Notes under the pieces: model-generated
What the model was told of the DNA's origin: nothing
Database searches by the model: none
The model's input: the letters and a program-made list of their open reading frames with translations, nothing else
Program-made: the position numbers and the translations under genes
In this document: positions 48,091-56,886 of the stretch, one piece after another
Numbering within the stretch: position 1 is the first letter of the stretch
How the letters are laid out: the number at the start of each line of letters is the position of its first letter
Assembly (NCBI RefSeq): GCF_024721175.1
Contig: NZ_CP099399.1
Location: 1,922,001 to 1,986,000, forward strand
Direction: 5' to 3'
Origin: Rhizobium sp. Pop5
GTDB taxonomy: Bacteria > Pseudomonadota > Alphaproteobacteria > Rhizobiales > Rhizobiaceae
DNA length: 64,000 nucleotides

Positions 48091-48112
48091 GGCTATGAAT
48101 AAACCTATAGCC
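48091..48112. promoter_or_regulatory. candidate ArsR operator
   Basis: GGCTAT-N10-ATAGCC, a 6-bp inverted repeat about 20 bases upstream of the ArsR start codon. It fits an autoregulatory dimer site. Confidence 0.45.
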
Positions 48113-48232
48113 ATCGAGATATACGTATGTCAAGCGCCGAACCATATGATATGACAATCGAGAAGAAAACGGGCATAAAGAATACCTCATTGGCTATGTG
48201 TTGTCGCCAATCGCCAGTCTGAATGGCAACCC

Positions 48233-48270
48233 CAAAAAAATCGCCGGAAGCCACAGACGGCTTCCGGCGA
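48233..48270 (-). terminator. intrinsic terminator of the ssuD-like gene
   Basis: On the minus strand a perfect 11-bp stem (CGCCGGAAGCC / GGCTTCCGGCG) with a 6-base loop is followed by A and seven T. It starts about 28 bases past the stop at 48298. Confidence 0.92.
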
Positions 48271-48297
48271 TATCATACTCTGCGTTTTTGCTCGAAC

Positions 48298-49473
48298 TCA
48301 GGAACCGGAGACAACTTTCAGATTGCCGCCATGGCTGCCGCCGGCGAAGACCTGCTTGCGGCCGAACTCGTTGTTGAAGGCAAGTCGCTGCTGCTCGCGG
48401 GTAATGTCGAGTTCGGGGAAAAGCAGCTCGGCCACGCGATAGGCCTCTTCGAGATGCGGATAGCCGGACCCGATCACCGTATCGATGCCGATCTCCTGAT
48501 ACTCGCGCAGCCGCGCGGCCACCGTCTTCGGTGAACCCACAAGCGCGGTACCCGCGCCGGCGCGCACCAGGCCGACGCCGGCCCAGAGGTTCGGCGAGAC
48601 TTCGAGCTTGTCGCGACGGCCGCCGTGAAGCGCAGCCATGCGTTTCTGGCCGACTGAGTCGGATTCGTGGACGAAGCGCTCCTGCGCCTCGCGGATCGTC
48701 TCGTCATCGAGATGACGGATCAGGCGCTCGGCCGCCTCCCAGGCCTCCTCGTCGGTTTCACGCACGATGAAGTGCAGCCTGATACCGAACGTCACTTCGC
48801 GGCCGCGCTCTGCCGCGGCCTTGCGCACCTTGGTGATCTTCTCGGCCACATCAGCCGGCGGCTCGCCCCAGGTCAGGTATTTGTCGACGCGGCCGACCGA
48901 GAAATCGATCCCGGCATCCGAGGAACCGCCGAAATAGAGCGGCGGGCGCGGGTTCTGCACTGAGGGAAAGCCGAGACGCGCATTGGTCGCCTTGATATAT
49001 TTGCCGTCGAGGCTGGCCGTGCCCTTGTCCAGCAGTTCCTCGAAGACGGTGAAGAATTCCTTGGCATGGGCATAACGCTCGTCATGCTCGAGATGGATGC
49101 CGTCGCCGGCAAGCTCCGCCGGACTGCCGCCGACGACGATATTGAGCAGCAGGCGACCGTTGGAAATCCGGTCGAGTGTCGTTGCGAGACGCGCGTAATA
49201 GGCAGGCGATGCCGTGCCCGGACGGATCGCCACGAGGAACTGCAGCTTCTCGGTCTTGGCCGCGAGTGCCGCCGCCGTCACGAAGGATTCTTCGCAGGCG
49301 ACCCCTGTCGGCAGCAGCACGCCGGAATAGCCGAGCCGGTCGACGGCCTGGGCAATCTGCGTGAGATAGCCGATCTCTGGCGCGCGATTGAGATCCGAGG
49401 AACCAAGATAGGTTCCGTCGCCCGATGTCGGAATGAACCAGAGGAAATTGATAGGATCGGATGTGGCTGTCAT
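48298..49473 (-). CDS. ssuD: FMNH2-dependent alkanesulfonate monooxygenase (SsuD-like)
   Basis: A 391-residue bacterial-luciferase-fold enzyme of the SsuD type that releases sulfite from alkanesulfonates when sulfate is scarce. Recognised from [16 protein letters not shown] at the N-terminus, [19 protein letters not shown] and [17 protein letters not shown]. It needs a flavin reductase (SsuE), not seen here; ssuABC transport genes are absent too. AAAGGA lies before the ATG. A short reading frame precedes it. Confidence 0.92.
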   Translation of the reverse strand: MTATSDPINFLWFIPTSGDGTYLGSSDLNRAPEIGYLTQIAQAVDRLGYSGVLLPTGVACEESFVTAAALAAKTEKLQFLVAIRPGTASPAYYARLATTLDRISNGRLLLNIVVGGSPAELAGDGIHLEHDERYAHAKEFFTVFEELLDKGTASLDGKYIKATNARLGFPSVQNPRPPLYFGGSSDAGIDFSVGRVDKYLTWGEPPADVAEKITKVRKAAAERGREVTFGIRLHFIVRETDEEAWEAAERLIRHLDDETIREAQERFVHESDSVGQKRMAALHGGRRDKLEVSPNLWAGVGLVRAGAGTALVGSPKTVAARLREYQEIGIDTVIGSGYPHLEEAYRVAELLFPELDITREQQRLAFNNEFGRKQVFAGGSHGGNLKVVSGS

Positions 49474-49503
49474 GGAAATGGTCCTTTGCTGCGAATTCGA
49501 AAA

Positions 49504-49638
49504 TCAACGCTCGAGGCTGAACTGGCTCTCGGCAAGCGACGAGACACAGGGCGCCCGCCACACCGCCGCCGCGCGAATGCTTGGGAGGATCGCGGTGGCG
49601 GCGGTAGGAAAGCCTGACATCTGTCTGCACCTGAGCAT
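49504..49638 (-). CDS. possible leader peptide upstream of ssuD, 44 aa
   Basis: A 44-codon frame starting MLRCRQMSG ends 30 bases before the ssuD start. AGGA lies about 8 bases upstream of its ATG. It contains two Cys codons, which would suit sensing of sulfur supply, but I see no clear terminator/antiterminator pair here. A longer in-frame version begins at 49701. Confidence 0.3.
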   Translation of the reverse strand: MLRCRQMSGFPTAATAILPSIRAAAVWRAPCVSSLAESQFSLER

Positions 49639-49736
49639 CTGAAATATCCTGTCGATCGGCCGCTGCTTCCCGACGGCCCTCGATCGCAGCAATACTGACA
49701 TAGCCTACAGATTATATCGACAATATCAATTTGCCA

Positions 49737-50156
49737 TTACAAGCCGCTTCGGGGAATAATTTTCCCCGTTCGGCGCCCTGCTCCGCTTTCCCCCTCGGCT
49801 TCGGCCGCCAACCGCTCGCGAATGAAGGCAGGACCACCGGCAAGACGTTTTGCAAGCAGGCTCGCCGGATCGACCATGCGCCAATAGGGCGTGACCGCTG
49901 AGAGCGCCTCCCCCTTCTCCAGCGCCCCGAAGGACAATTCGGCGATCACACGCAAATGCCGCTGCACGGTCACCGGGCAGCAGGCATCCGCACCATACTG
50001 GGCAGCAAGACGGCGGCGGATGACGGCTGCTTCGGTGACGACACCTTCCGGCGCCGACCGAATTTGCTCTGCGACCATCCCTCGCGACGGAATAAGCATC
50101 GCCTGCATGCCGCTGCGGCCTTTGCGCCGTGGCTTGATCGTGGGAATCTCGCTCAT
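49737..50156 (-). CDS. MGMT-like DNA-binding-fold protein without alkyl-acceptor motif
   Basis: A 139-residue basic protein. IPSRGMVAEQIRSAPEGVVT, the winged-helix part LAAQYGADACCPVT and VTPYWRMVDP resemble a group of small proteins related to the DNA-binding domain of O6-methylguanine-DNA methyltransferase. The PCHRV alkyl-acceptor motif is missing, so it is not an active methyltransferase. The start at 50156 has GGGAGG just upstream. The link is by memory of the family, not by search. Confidence 0.7.
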   Translation of the reverse strand: MSEIPTIKPRRKGRSGMQAMLIPSRGMVAEQIRSAPEGVVTEAAVIRRRLAAQYGADACCPVTVQRHLRVIAELSFGALEKGEALSAVTPYWRMVDPASLLAKRLAGGPAFIRERLAAEAEGESGAGRRTGKIIPRSGL

Positions 50157-50318
50157 GACACCTCCCGGACACATTGTGCCTTTTCGCCAATCTAGGGCTC
50201 GGCCAGGCGGCGGCCAGCCTGATATGCCGCAATCGGAAGGAACTCTGCCTTCACGGCTTTTCCGACCCCGCCGTTTCGGTTAATCCTCAGGCATCTCACT
50301 CAGAAAAGGATAGGACAT

Positions 50319-51188
50319 ATGGCAAAAGTCGCGTTCATCGGTCTCGGCGTCATGGGCTTTCCCATGGCGGGTCATCTGAAGACGAAGGGCGGCCACGATG
50401 TTACCGTCTACAACAGAACGGCCGAAAAGGCCGCCGCCTGGGCGGAGAAATTTTCCGGCAAATCCGCCCCCACCCCGGCCGAAGCCGCCGCCGGCGCCGA
50501 TTTCGTCTTCGTCTGCGTCGGCAACGACGAGGATCTCCGCTCGGTGACATCGGGTGAGAACGGCGCCCTGCACGGCATGAAGCCGGGTTCGGTGCTGATC
50601 GACAACACCACTGCCAGCGCCGAGGTCGCCCGTGAGCTTTATGCGGCGGCCAAAGAAAAAGGTATCGATTTCATCGACGCTCCCGTTTCCGGGGGCCAGG
50701 CAGGCGCCGAAAACGGCGTTCTCACGGTCATGTGCGGAGGAGACGCAGCCGTCTTCGAACGCGCACGGCCGGTTATCGACGCATATGCCCGCATGGTCGG
50801 CCTGATGGGGCCTGCCGGTTCCGGTCAGCTCACCAAAATGATCAACCAGATCTGCATTGCCGGCCTCGTCCAGGGACTTGCCGAAGGCCTGCATTTCGGC
50901 AAAAGCGCCGGCCTCGATATCGAAAAGGTCGTCGAAGTCATCTCCAAGGGGGCAGCTGGCTCCTGGCAGATGGAAAACCGCCACAAGACCATGAATGCGG
51001 GCAAATATGATTTCGGCTTCGCGGTCGACTGGATGCGCAAGGATCTCGGCATCGTGCTCACCGAAGCCCGCCGCAATGGCGCCAAGCTGCCGGTCACCGC
51101 CCTCGTCGACCAGTTCTACGGCGACGTCCAGGCGATGGGCGGCAATCGCTGGGATACGTCCTCGCTGCTTGCCCGCCTCGAAAAATGA
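50319..51188 (+). CDS. 3-hydroxyisobutyrate dehydrogenase-type NAD(P) oxidoreductase
   Basis: A 289-residue enzyme. The N-terminal signature FIGLGVMGFPMAGHL is the Rossmann motif of beta-hydroxyacid dehydrogenases; APVSGGQAGAENG is the substrate-binding motif and KMINQI carries the catalytic Lys. Substrate could be 3-hydroxyisobutyrate or tartronate semialdehyde. Overlaps the AlkD-like gene by 4 bases, an unexpected metabolic-repair pairing. Confidence 0.9.
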   Translation: MAKVAFIGLGVMGFPMAGHLKTKGGHDVTVYNRTAEKAAAWAEKFSGKSAPTPAEAAAGADFVFVCVGNDEDLRSVTSGENGALHGMKPGSVLIDNTTASAEVARELYAAAKEKGIDFIDAPVSGGQAGAENGVLTVMCGGDAAVFERARPVIDAYARMVGLMGPAGSGQLTKMINQICIAGLVQGLAEGLHFGKSAGLDIEKVVEVISKGAAGSWQMENRHKTMNAGKYDFGFAVDWMRKDLGIVLTEARRNGAKLPVTALVDQFYGDVQAMGGNRWDTSSLLARLEK

Positions 51189-51868
51189 TCGGCCCCTCCT
51201 CCGACGCAGCCGCACTGATCGCGTATCTGCAAACGCTGCGCTCGGAGGAGAACGTCGCCGCCATGGCGCGTTTCGGTATCGTCACTGACACCGCTCTCGG
51301 TATTTCCAATCCCGATGTCAGGGCGGTGGCGAAGAAGGTTAGGAAAGATCACCTCAGGGCGATGGAACTCTGGCAAAGCGATGTCCGCGAAGCTCGCCTG
51401 CTCGCCCTCTACACCGCCGAGCCGAAGCGGCTGATGATGGAAGAAGCCCGCCATTGGGCCAATGATTTCAACTCTTGGGAGATCGTCGATTGCGCCGCCG
51501 ATCTCTTCGTCGAGGCCCGACTGGATGAGCTCATACGGGAATTCGCGGCTAACGAACGCGAATTCGTCCGCCGCACCGCCTTCGCCATGATATCAGGCGC
51601 CGCCGTTCATAGGAAAGATGATCCGGACACCGAACTCCTCGCCTGGTTGCCCTTGATCGAAGCTCACGCCCGCGATTCCCGCAACTTCGTGCGCAAGGCG
51701 GTCAACTGGGCGCTGCGCAGCATCGGCAAGCGCAGCCGAGCCTGCCATGCGCCGGCGTTGACACTTGCGACGCGCTTGGCGGAAAGCTCCGATAAAACCG
51801 CCCGCTGGATCGGCAAGGATGCCGTCAGGGAACTCTCAGGCGAAAAGCTGTTGGCGCGGCTGAACTAG
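51185..51868 (+). CDS. AlkD-like DNA alkylation repair protein
   Basis: A 227-residue all-helical HEAT-repeat protein resembling AlkD glycosylases, which excise positively charged alkylated bases. Segments AKKVRKDHLRAMELW, ARHWANDFNSWEIVDCAAD and DSRNFVRKAVNWALRSIGKR match what I recall of the family. Its start overlaps the stop of the dehydrogenase. Confidence 0.85.
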   Translation: MIGPSSDAAALIAYLQTLRSEENVAAMARFGIVTDTALGISNPDVRAVAKKVRKDHLRAMELWQSDVREARLLALYTAEPKRLMMEEARHWANDFNSWEIVDCAADLFVEARLDELIREFAANEREFVRRTAFAMISGAAVHRKDDPDTELLAWLPLIEAHARDSRNFVRKAVNWALRSIGKRSRACHAPALTLATRLAESSDKTARWIGKDAVRELSGEKLLARLN

Positions 51869-51956
51869 AGAAGATCACGCTTTGCCGCATTCCCGATAAA
51901 CCGCGGCGCCGGAAACCGGGCAATCAGGCATGAGGGGCGAAGCCTCTTGCCCGCCG

Positions 51957-52853
51957 TCAATGATGTCTGGATTTTTCGACCAGGAAATCGATCAGAACCC
52001 GCACGGCCGGCGGCATGCCCTTGGCCGTCGTGAAGACGATATAGAACTGACTTTCTTCCGACTGCCACTCCGGCAGCACCCTCACCAGCTTGCCGGCCTG
52101 AAGATCGGCCTCGCAGGCGCTTTCGAGCAAAAGTCCGAATCCGAGGCCGGCGCGAGCCGCATCGAGAATGGCGGTCATGCTTCGGCAAGTGAGCCGCGGC
52201 TGATGCCGGATCACCTGTCTGGCGCCATTCGGGCCGATCAATTCCCAAGTGTGAAACGACACCCACGAAGTCATCGCCAGCGTCGGCAGATCGGCAAGAT
52301 CGTCCGCACAGCTCACGCCTCCGACACGCTCGACGAGGGACGGACTGGCGACAAGAATACGCCGCGCCCGGTCGAGCTTGCGCATCGTCAGGCTCGTCTG
52401 CGTCTCCGGCTCGTTGGTTGCCCTCACTTCGAGGTCAATGCGTTCATTGATGAGGTCGGCACGCCGGTCGGAGCCGATGATCTGCAGCTTGATCTTCGGA
52501 TAACGCTCCAGGAATTCGGGGAGTATCCCTCCGACGGAGATGTCGACAAGGCCGAGCGGGCAGCCCATTCGTACGACACCCTGCGGGTCGGATTGAGCTT
52601 CGCTGACGATCGACTTGGCGCGATCGGCCTCTTGAAGGATGGTCTGGCACCTCTCGTAGAAAGCCTGACCGATCTCAGTGACCCGGAAATGGCGAGTCGA
52701 GCGTTCTATGAGCCTTGCGCCAAGCCCTTCTTCGAGCCGGCTGACCCGCCTGCTCAGCTTCGAACGCGGTATCTTGAGGTCACGACTTGCGGAAGCAAAA
52801 CCGCCGCTGGAGACGACAGCGGCGAAATAATAGTAGTCGTTGAGATCGTCCAT
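51957..52853 (-). CDS. LysR-family transcriptional regulator
   Basis: A 298-residue regulator: the helix-turn-helix lies in YYFAAVVSSGGFASASRDLK with KIPRSKLSRRVSRLEEGLG next; a ligand-binding domain follows. The target is not obvious; the nearest upstream gene on the divergent side is the distant porin region. It begins immediately before a gap of about 440 bases. Confidence 0.9.
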   Translation of the reverse strand: MDDLNDYYYFAAVVSSGGFASASRDLKIPRSKLSRRVSRLEEGLGARLIERSTRHFRVTEIGQAFYERCQTILQEADRAKSIVSEAQSDPQGVVRMGCPLGLVDISVGGILPEFLERYPKIKLQIIGSDRRADLINERIDLEVRATNEPETQTSLTMRKLDRARRILVASPSLVERVGGVSCADDLADLPTLAMTSWVSFHTWELIGPNGARQVIRHQPRLTCRSMTAILDAARAGLGFGLLLESACEADLQAGKLVRVLPEWQSEESQFYIVFTTAKGMPPAVRVLIDFLVEKSRHH

Positions 52854-53295
52854 GAAAACAAGCTATCCGAGAGTAGAAATGAATGCCAGTCCCCCACCAG
52901 GGTTGTATCTCCGACTCCAAAAGAGCTGTGATCACATTGTCGGCATTGTATTTTCTTTTCACGACCTGTTGCCGGAAAGCCGGCCGACGGCGGACAGAAC
53001 ATGGACTGAAAGCCCCGTCCGCACGAGTCTTCGTTCACCCGATCCGGTTGACAAATAAAAGACGGCTTTGCCTTGAGAGGTAGAAATGATGCCGACGTGC
53101 GATACGCAACGTGCCAGCTCGGCTCAGGTGAAGAGGTTACCCAAACAGAGAGCGTTGAAGACTATACGCCAAAACGCCGCAAGGACGGTCCGGCAGGGAA
53201 GACCGGACACGTCCCCGTAGCTGATCGGAGGTCACTCAGATCAGAAACTGATTGAAGTGCCCCCGGTCCGAAGACCGGGAGCATCATTAAGTCGA
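52854..53295. other. 442-bp gap, no gene seen
   Basis: Short open frames cross this region in several directions but none shows family features. A small hairpin (GTCCGG / CCGGAC, 53188-53208) and the porin terminator (53262-53279) lie in it. The LysR promoter is presumably at the left end. Confidence 0.4.
53260..53281 (-). terminator. hairpin after the porin gene
   Basis: On the minus strand CCCGGTC-TTCG-GACCGGG, a 7-bp stem with the stable UUCG tetraloop, lies 15 bases past the porin stop. There is no strong T run, so it may protect the mRNA end instead of acting as a full intrinsic terminator. Confidence 0.65.
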
Positions 53296-54318
53296 TTAGA
53301 ACGAACGCTGCAGACGGAAGTAGCCCGTCGTGGAGTCATCGCCATCATCCGGATCGAGGTACTGAACCGAAGCCTTGGCGTAGAAGTTGTCGACGATCTG
53401 GTAATCAACCGTCAGACCCACCTTCCAGGCATCGCCGAGACCGTCGAAGTCATCCGGAACAGCCTTGCCGCCACCAAAGTAGTTGCCGTAGTACTGAACG
53501 GCCGGGGTGATCTTCAGCTTGTCAGTCGCCTTGATGGCGTATTCAGCAGCAACAGCCCATTCAGCCGCAGAGTAGTAGGAGTTCGGGCCGGAAGAGTATA
53601 CGCCGGCGAGGCCGAGCGTGCCGGGACCGATGTCAACCGTACCCATAGCGCGGATTGCGCCGTCTTCGTTGTCGAAGTCCCAGCCGCCGGTGACCTGGTA
53701 GCTGAAGGCGCCAGCCTTGCCACCGACTCCGAAGGCAACGCCAACGTTGTTCGGACCTTCACCAGCCTTGTAAACGCCGTCTTCCAGTTCGTCGACGCTG
53801 AGGCCGGCATAGAAGTCGCCGGTTTCGTACTGATAACGGATGGAGTTGTGCAGTGTTTCGACCGAACCGATGTCGTCGGTTTCGCCGGAGAGGCCGTCGT
53901 CCCACCAGCTGTAGAACAGACCAGCGCGGAAGCCCGCGATGTCGAGATAAGCGGAGTCGAGCTTGGCTTCCTGGCTGGAGGCATTGTCAGCATTGAACTG
54001 CATGACGATGACGCCGGTCAGCGGACCGTACTCGGTATCGCTCTTGGCCGTGAACTGAACCTGACCGCGGGTAACTGCATCCCAGTCAGAATCGCCGCCG
54101 ACGTCTTCGCCAACGTTAACCTGGAAACGGATGTAGCCTTCGATCTTGAGGCAGGTTTCGGTGCCCGGGATGTAGAAGTAGCCGGTGCCGTAAGCGTCGC
54201 AGACGCGAACATATTCAACCGGTTCCGGCTCAGCAGCAACAATAGCGTCAGCTGCAAGAACCGGCGTCGATGCAGCAAATGCTGCTGCTGATGCTAGCAA
54301 AACCATTCTGATGTTCAT
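53296..54318 (-). CDS. ropA: outer-membrane porin, RopA type
   Basis: A 340-residue porin. Signal peptide ends VLAAD. The mature N-terminus (VEYVRVCDAYGTGYFYIPGT) with two Cys, VCDAY and ETCLKIEGY, is the signature of Rhizobiales porins; the rest has alternating beta strands typical of a 16-strand barrel and the C-terminus ends in Phe, needed for outer-membrane insertion. Forms trimeric channels. AAAGGA precedes the ATG at a slightly long distance. Confidence 0.93.
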   Translation of the reverse strand: MNIRMVLLASAAAFAASTPVLAADAIVAAEPEPVEYVRVCDAYGTGYFYIPGTETCLKIEGYIRFQVNVGEDVGGDSDWDAVTRGQVQFTAKSDTEYGPLTGVIVMQFNADNASSQEAKLDSAYLDIAGFRAGLFYSWWDDGLSGETDDIGSVETLHNSIRYQYETGDFYAGLSVDELEDGVYKAGEGPNNVGVAFGVGGKAGAFSYQVTGGWDFDNEDGAIRAMGTVDIGPGTLGLAGVYSSGPNSYYSAAEWAVAAEYAIKATDKLKITPAVQYYGNYFGGGKAVPDDFDGLGDAWKVGLTVDYQIVDNFYAKASVQYLDPDDGDDSTTGYFRLQRSF

Positions 54319-55033
54319 TTACCAATCCATTCCTTTGTCGATCGGGGCTGATTTCCCATCGGGTAGTCGATTTGAAGCCGGCCCAGTTTGAACAGCCATC
54401 TCGGCGTGCGGATCGATCGAACCGCCAAACTGTCATCACATACAAGGCACTCTCAAGCAATTCTGGATATACGCGAGATGGGCTTCCCCGGGCAACTTTA
54501 CCCGACGACGTGATTTTTATACAACAATATCAGATATTTAGTGACTTGAGACACACCAAGCGGCCCCGCGACGGAAATCCTCCATCGCAAGCCGCAAACC
54601 CTACGCCCCAATTGTCAAATTCTTCACCGTTCGATCCCCGTCGAACACATTGGTGAAGTGCCTAAAGTCTACCGCCGGCTAATGAACACATTCAAGGTGG
54701 CGGTGTAGGACATCGTGTTCTGATTTCGATACCAATGCGACAAAATGATGACACAACGCGCACTGGTACTATCAAACATACGCCCACAACCGTTATCAGG
54801 CTATATATTTTTTCCAGATTTCGTCGCGATTGGAGCGTTTTTTCGCAATTTTGAGGGCTTTTCTGCACTCTAGCCTGCGTGTTTCGGCCTCAGTGTGGCC
54901 AGCTTGCGGCACCCGCTTGTCACGGGAATGCCGCAAATGACGCCATCTCTTTCCACGTTGGCAAGCAGACCGCACGTCGAAGCTCACTTATCGCAAGGCA
55001 CTTTTCGCGCGGTCAGACGCCGCACATATAGAC
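54319..55033. other. 715-bp gap between porin and Lrp pseudogene
   Basis: The largest gene-free stretch in the window and more AT-rich than the rest in places (about 54770-54850). Short open frames (54372-54656 plus; 54796-54987 minus) have no family features or ribosome sites. It likely holds the porin promoter and its control sites, near 54319-54560. No tRNA fold or T-tailed hairpin was seen. Confidence 0.5.
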
Positions 55034-55528
55034 TCAGTCTTCGTTGGACTTGGCGTTCTCAAGGATCATGTAGTCGAGCGGCAACTGAGTCGAATACTTG
55101 ATTTGCTCCATCGCAAAGGCGGAAGAAACGTCGCAGAATCTCGATCTTGGCGATCATCCGCTTGTAGAAGGCGTCGTAGGCGGCGATGTCAGGCACGACG
55201 ACTCGCAACAGATAGTCGACATCGCCGCTCATCCGGTAGAATTCGACCACTTCCGGGAATTCGGCGACCACCTCGGAAAAGCGCCGCAACCATTCGATCG
55301 AATGCGTCGCCGTCCGAATCGACACAAAAACGGTGACCTTGGTATTGACCTTCTCCGGATCGAGGATCGCGACGCGACGCTTGATGACGCCGTCTTCCTC
55401 CATCTTCTGGATACGCCGCCAGCAAGGCGTCGTCGAAAGCCCGACTTTCTTGGCGAGATCGGCCACGGCGAGGGTCGATCTTCTTGCAGCAAACGCAGTA
55501 TTTTTCGGTCGAGGCGGTCCATGCGCAC
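55034..55528 (-). pseudogene. Lrp/AsnC-family regulator with two frameshifts
   Basis: Reading across three frames restores a normal Lrp-type protein of about 160 residues. It starts MDRLDRKILRLLQED (55522, or GTG at 55528), then loses one base near 55476-55478, continues in frame two as TLAVADLAKKVGLSTTPCWRR through YDAFYKRMIAKIEI, gains one base near 55133-55137, and finishes in frame one as AFAMEQIKYSTQLPLDYM to the TGA at 55034-55036. As it stands the longest frame (55059-55466) lacks the N-terminal helix and has a foreign tail. Either the gene is inactivated or two sequencing errors are present. Confidence 0.85.
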
Positions 55529-55591
55529 AACAGTCCTTTCGAATTATTTTCTCTGTATAACTCGATTCCGCACGACGAAAAGAATTTTGTT

Positions 55592-56224
55592 TCAGGAAAG
55601 CAGCATTTTCGTCCGTTCCTGCAAGACCGGCAGCAATTCTTCCTCAAACCACGGATTGCGCTTCAGCCAGCCGCTATTGCGCCAGCTCGGATGCGGCAAT
55701 GGCAGCACGGTCGGCACCCGGTCGGAAAGAAGACTGTCGCGCCATGCCCGCACCGTCTCCGTCATGTTGCCCCGCCGCTCCGGAGCCATATGCCAGGCCT
55801 GCGCATATTGGCCGATGACCAGCACCAGTTCGATCTGCGGCATGGCCGAAATCACCCTTTGCCGCCAGAATGGCGCGCATTCGCGACGCGGCGGCAGATC
55901 CGCTCCCTTGTCGTCGTAGCCGGGGAAGCAGAAGCCCATCGGCACGATGGCGAATCGGTCGCGATCGTAGAAGCTCGCCCTGTCAACGCCGAGCCATGAC
56001 CGCAGCCGGTCGCCGGAAGCGTCGTCGAACGGGAGACCGCTCTCATGCACGCGAAGTCCCGGCGCCTGCCCGGCGATCAGGATGCGCGCGCTCGACGAGA
56101 TCACCGCGACCGGCCGCGGCTCGTGCGGCAACCGGTTCTCAAGGCCCCGTACCGGTGCGTCACGACAGATGCGGCACAAGGCGATCTCCCGCCGCAGCGC
56201 CTCCAGCATGGCTTCGTCGATCAC
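55592..56224 (-). CDS. uracil-DNA glycosylase-type protein
   Basis: A 210-residue protein with the uracil-DNA-glycosylase fold: ILIAGQAPGLRVHESGLPFD is the glycosylase motif-1-like segment and PLPHPSWRNSGW the C-terminal motif. Cys residues LCRICRDAP near the start suggest an iron-sulfur or metal site. GTG at 56224 follows GGGAG by 7 bases and begins 5 bases after the end of the nuclease gene, so translation is probably coupled. Confidence 0.85.
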   Translation of the reverse strand: MIDEAMLEALRREIALCRICRDAPVRGLENRLPHEPRPVAVISSSARILIAGQAPGLRVHESGLPFDDASGDRLRSWLGVDRASFYDRDRFAIVPMGFCFPGYDDKGADLPPRRECAPFWRQRVISAMPQIELVLVIGQYAQAWHMAPERRGNMTETVRAWRDSLLSDRVPTVLPLPHPSWRNSGWLKRNPWFEEELLPVLQERTKMLLS

Positions 56225-56228
56225 GTCT

Positions 56229-56786
56229 CTACTCCCATCCGACAATCCGCCCGAGCAGGCCAAGGGCGCTCCCGAAACCGGAACTCTCGCGCTTATGGTC
56301 ACGCACATCACGCGGCCGTTCGAAAGTCCCGGCCCAAAGGCCTGCCTTGGCAGCCCTCGCTTCGGCCTCCTCCTTGCCATATCCGCCATAGGAAATAGCC
56401 ATCCCCAGGCGCACCATGGCGGCGTTGATGTCGCCGCCTGTCCCGCTTCGGCAGACGACGAGCAACCTGTCGTAGCGGTCGCGCCGGCTGCCCTGACATA
56501 ATGTTCCCGATGCCAGCACCATGCCTTGCAACGCCTCGCGCGCCACCCGCCCGCAGGCCCATGCCTTCCCTTCCCGTTTGCAGCTCTGGTTAAGCTCCGG
56601 CGCATCGATACCTTCGAGACGCAAACGTTCGCCTCCCGATGTCAGGCTGTCGCCATCGGCCGCGTGGAAGGTGCCGGCATGCTCGATTTTATCAGCATCA
56701 TTGAGCTTGGCGGCAATCAGCGCGGCGAACGCCAGGAAGACAAACGCGGTCACGCCGTCGCGAATAAGGCGCAGGCTCCGTGTCAC
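56229..56786 (-). CDS. thermonuclease (SNase-like) family protein
   Basis: A 185-residue protein with an N-terminal hydrophobic segment (about residues 9-25), so exported or membrane-anchored. The SNase fold is recognised from HAADGDSLTSGGERLRLEGI, DAPELNQSC, and RRDRYDRLLVVCR, which carry the catalytic Arg, Glu and Arg equivalents. The GTG at 56786 has a full AAGGAGG site 7 bases upstream. Coupled to the glycosylase-type gene downstream. Confidence 0.88.
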   Translation of the reverse strand: MTRSLRLIRDGVTAFVFLAFAALIAAKLNDADKIEHAGTFHAADGDSLTSGGERLRLEGIDAPELNQSCKREGKAWACGRVAREALQGMVLASGTLCQGSRRDRYDRLLVVCRSGTGGDINAAMVRLGMAISYGGYGKEEAEARAAKAGLWAGTFERPRDVRDHKRESSGFGSALGLLGRIVGWE

Positions 56787-56886
56787 GCTTTTGCCTCCTT
56801 AAAAAACAAATCCTTGGCAAAGATGGCAAACATCTTCTTAAGAATTGCCGGTTAAGCTCTTATCCACCCTGGGATGAAGTTTCAAC

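Noticed and set aside
54372..54656. 94-codon open frame on the plus strand in the porin upstream gap
   Set aside because: Unusual composition, no ribosome site and no family likeness.
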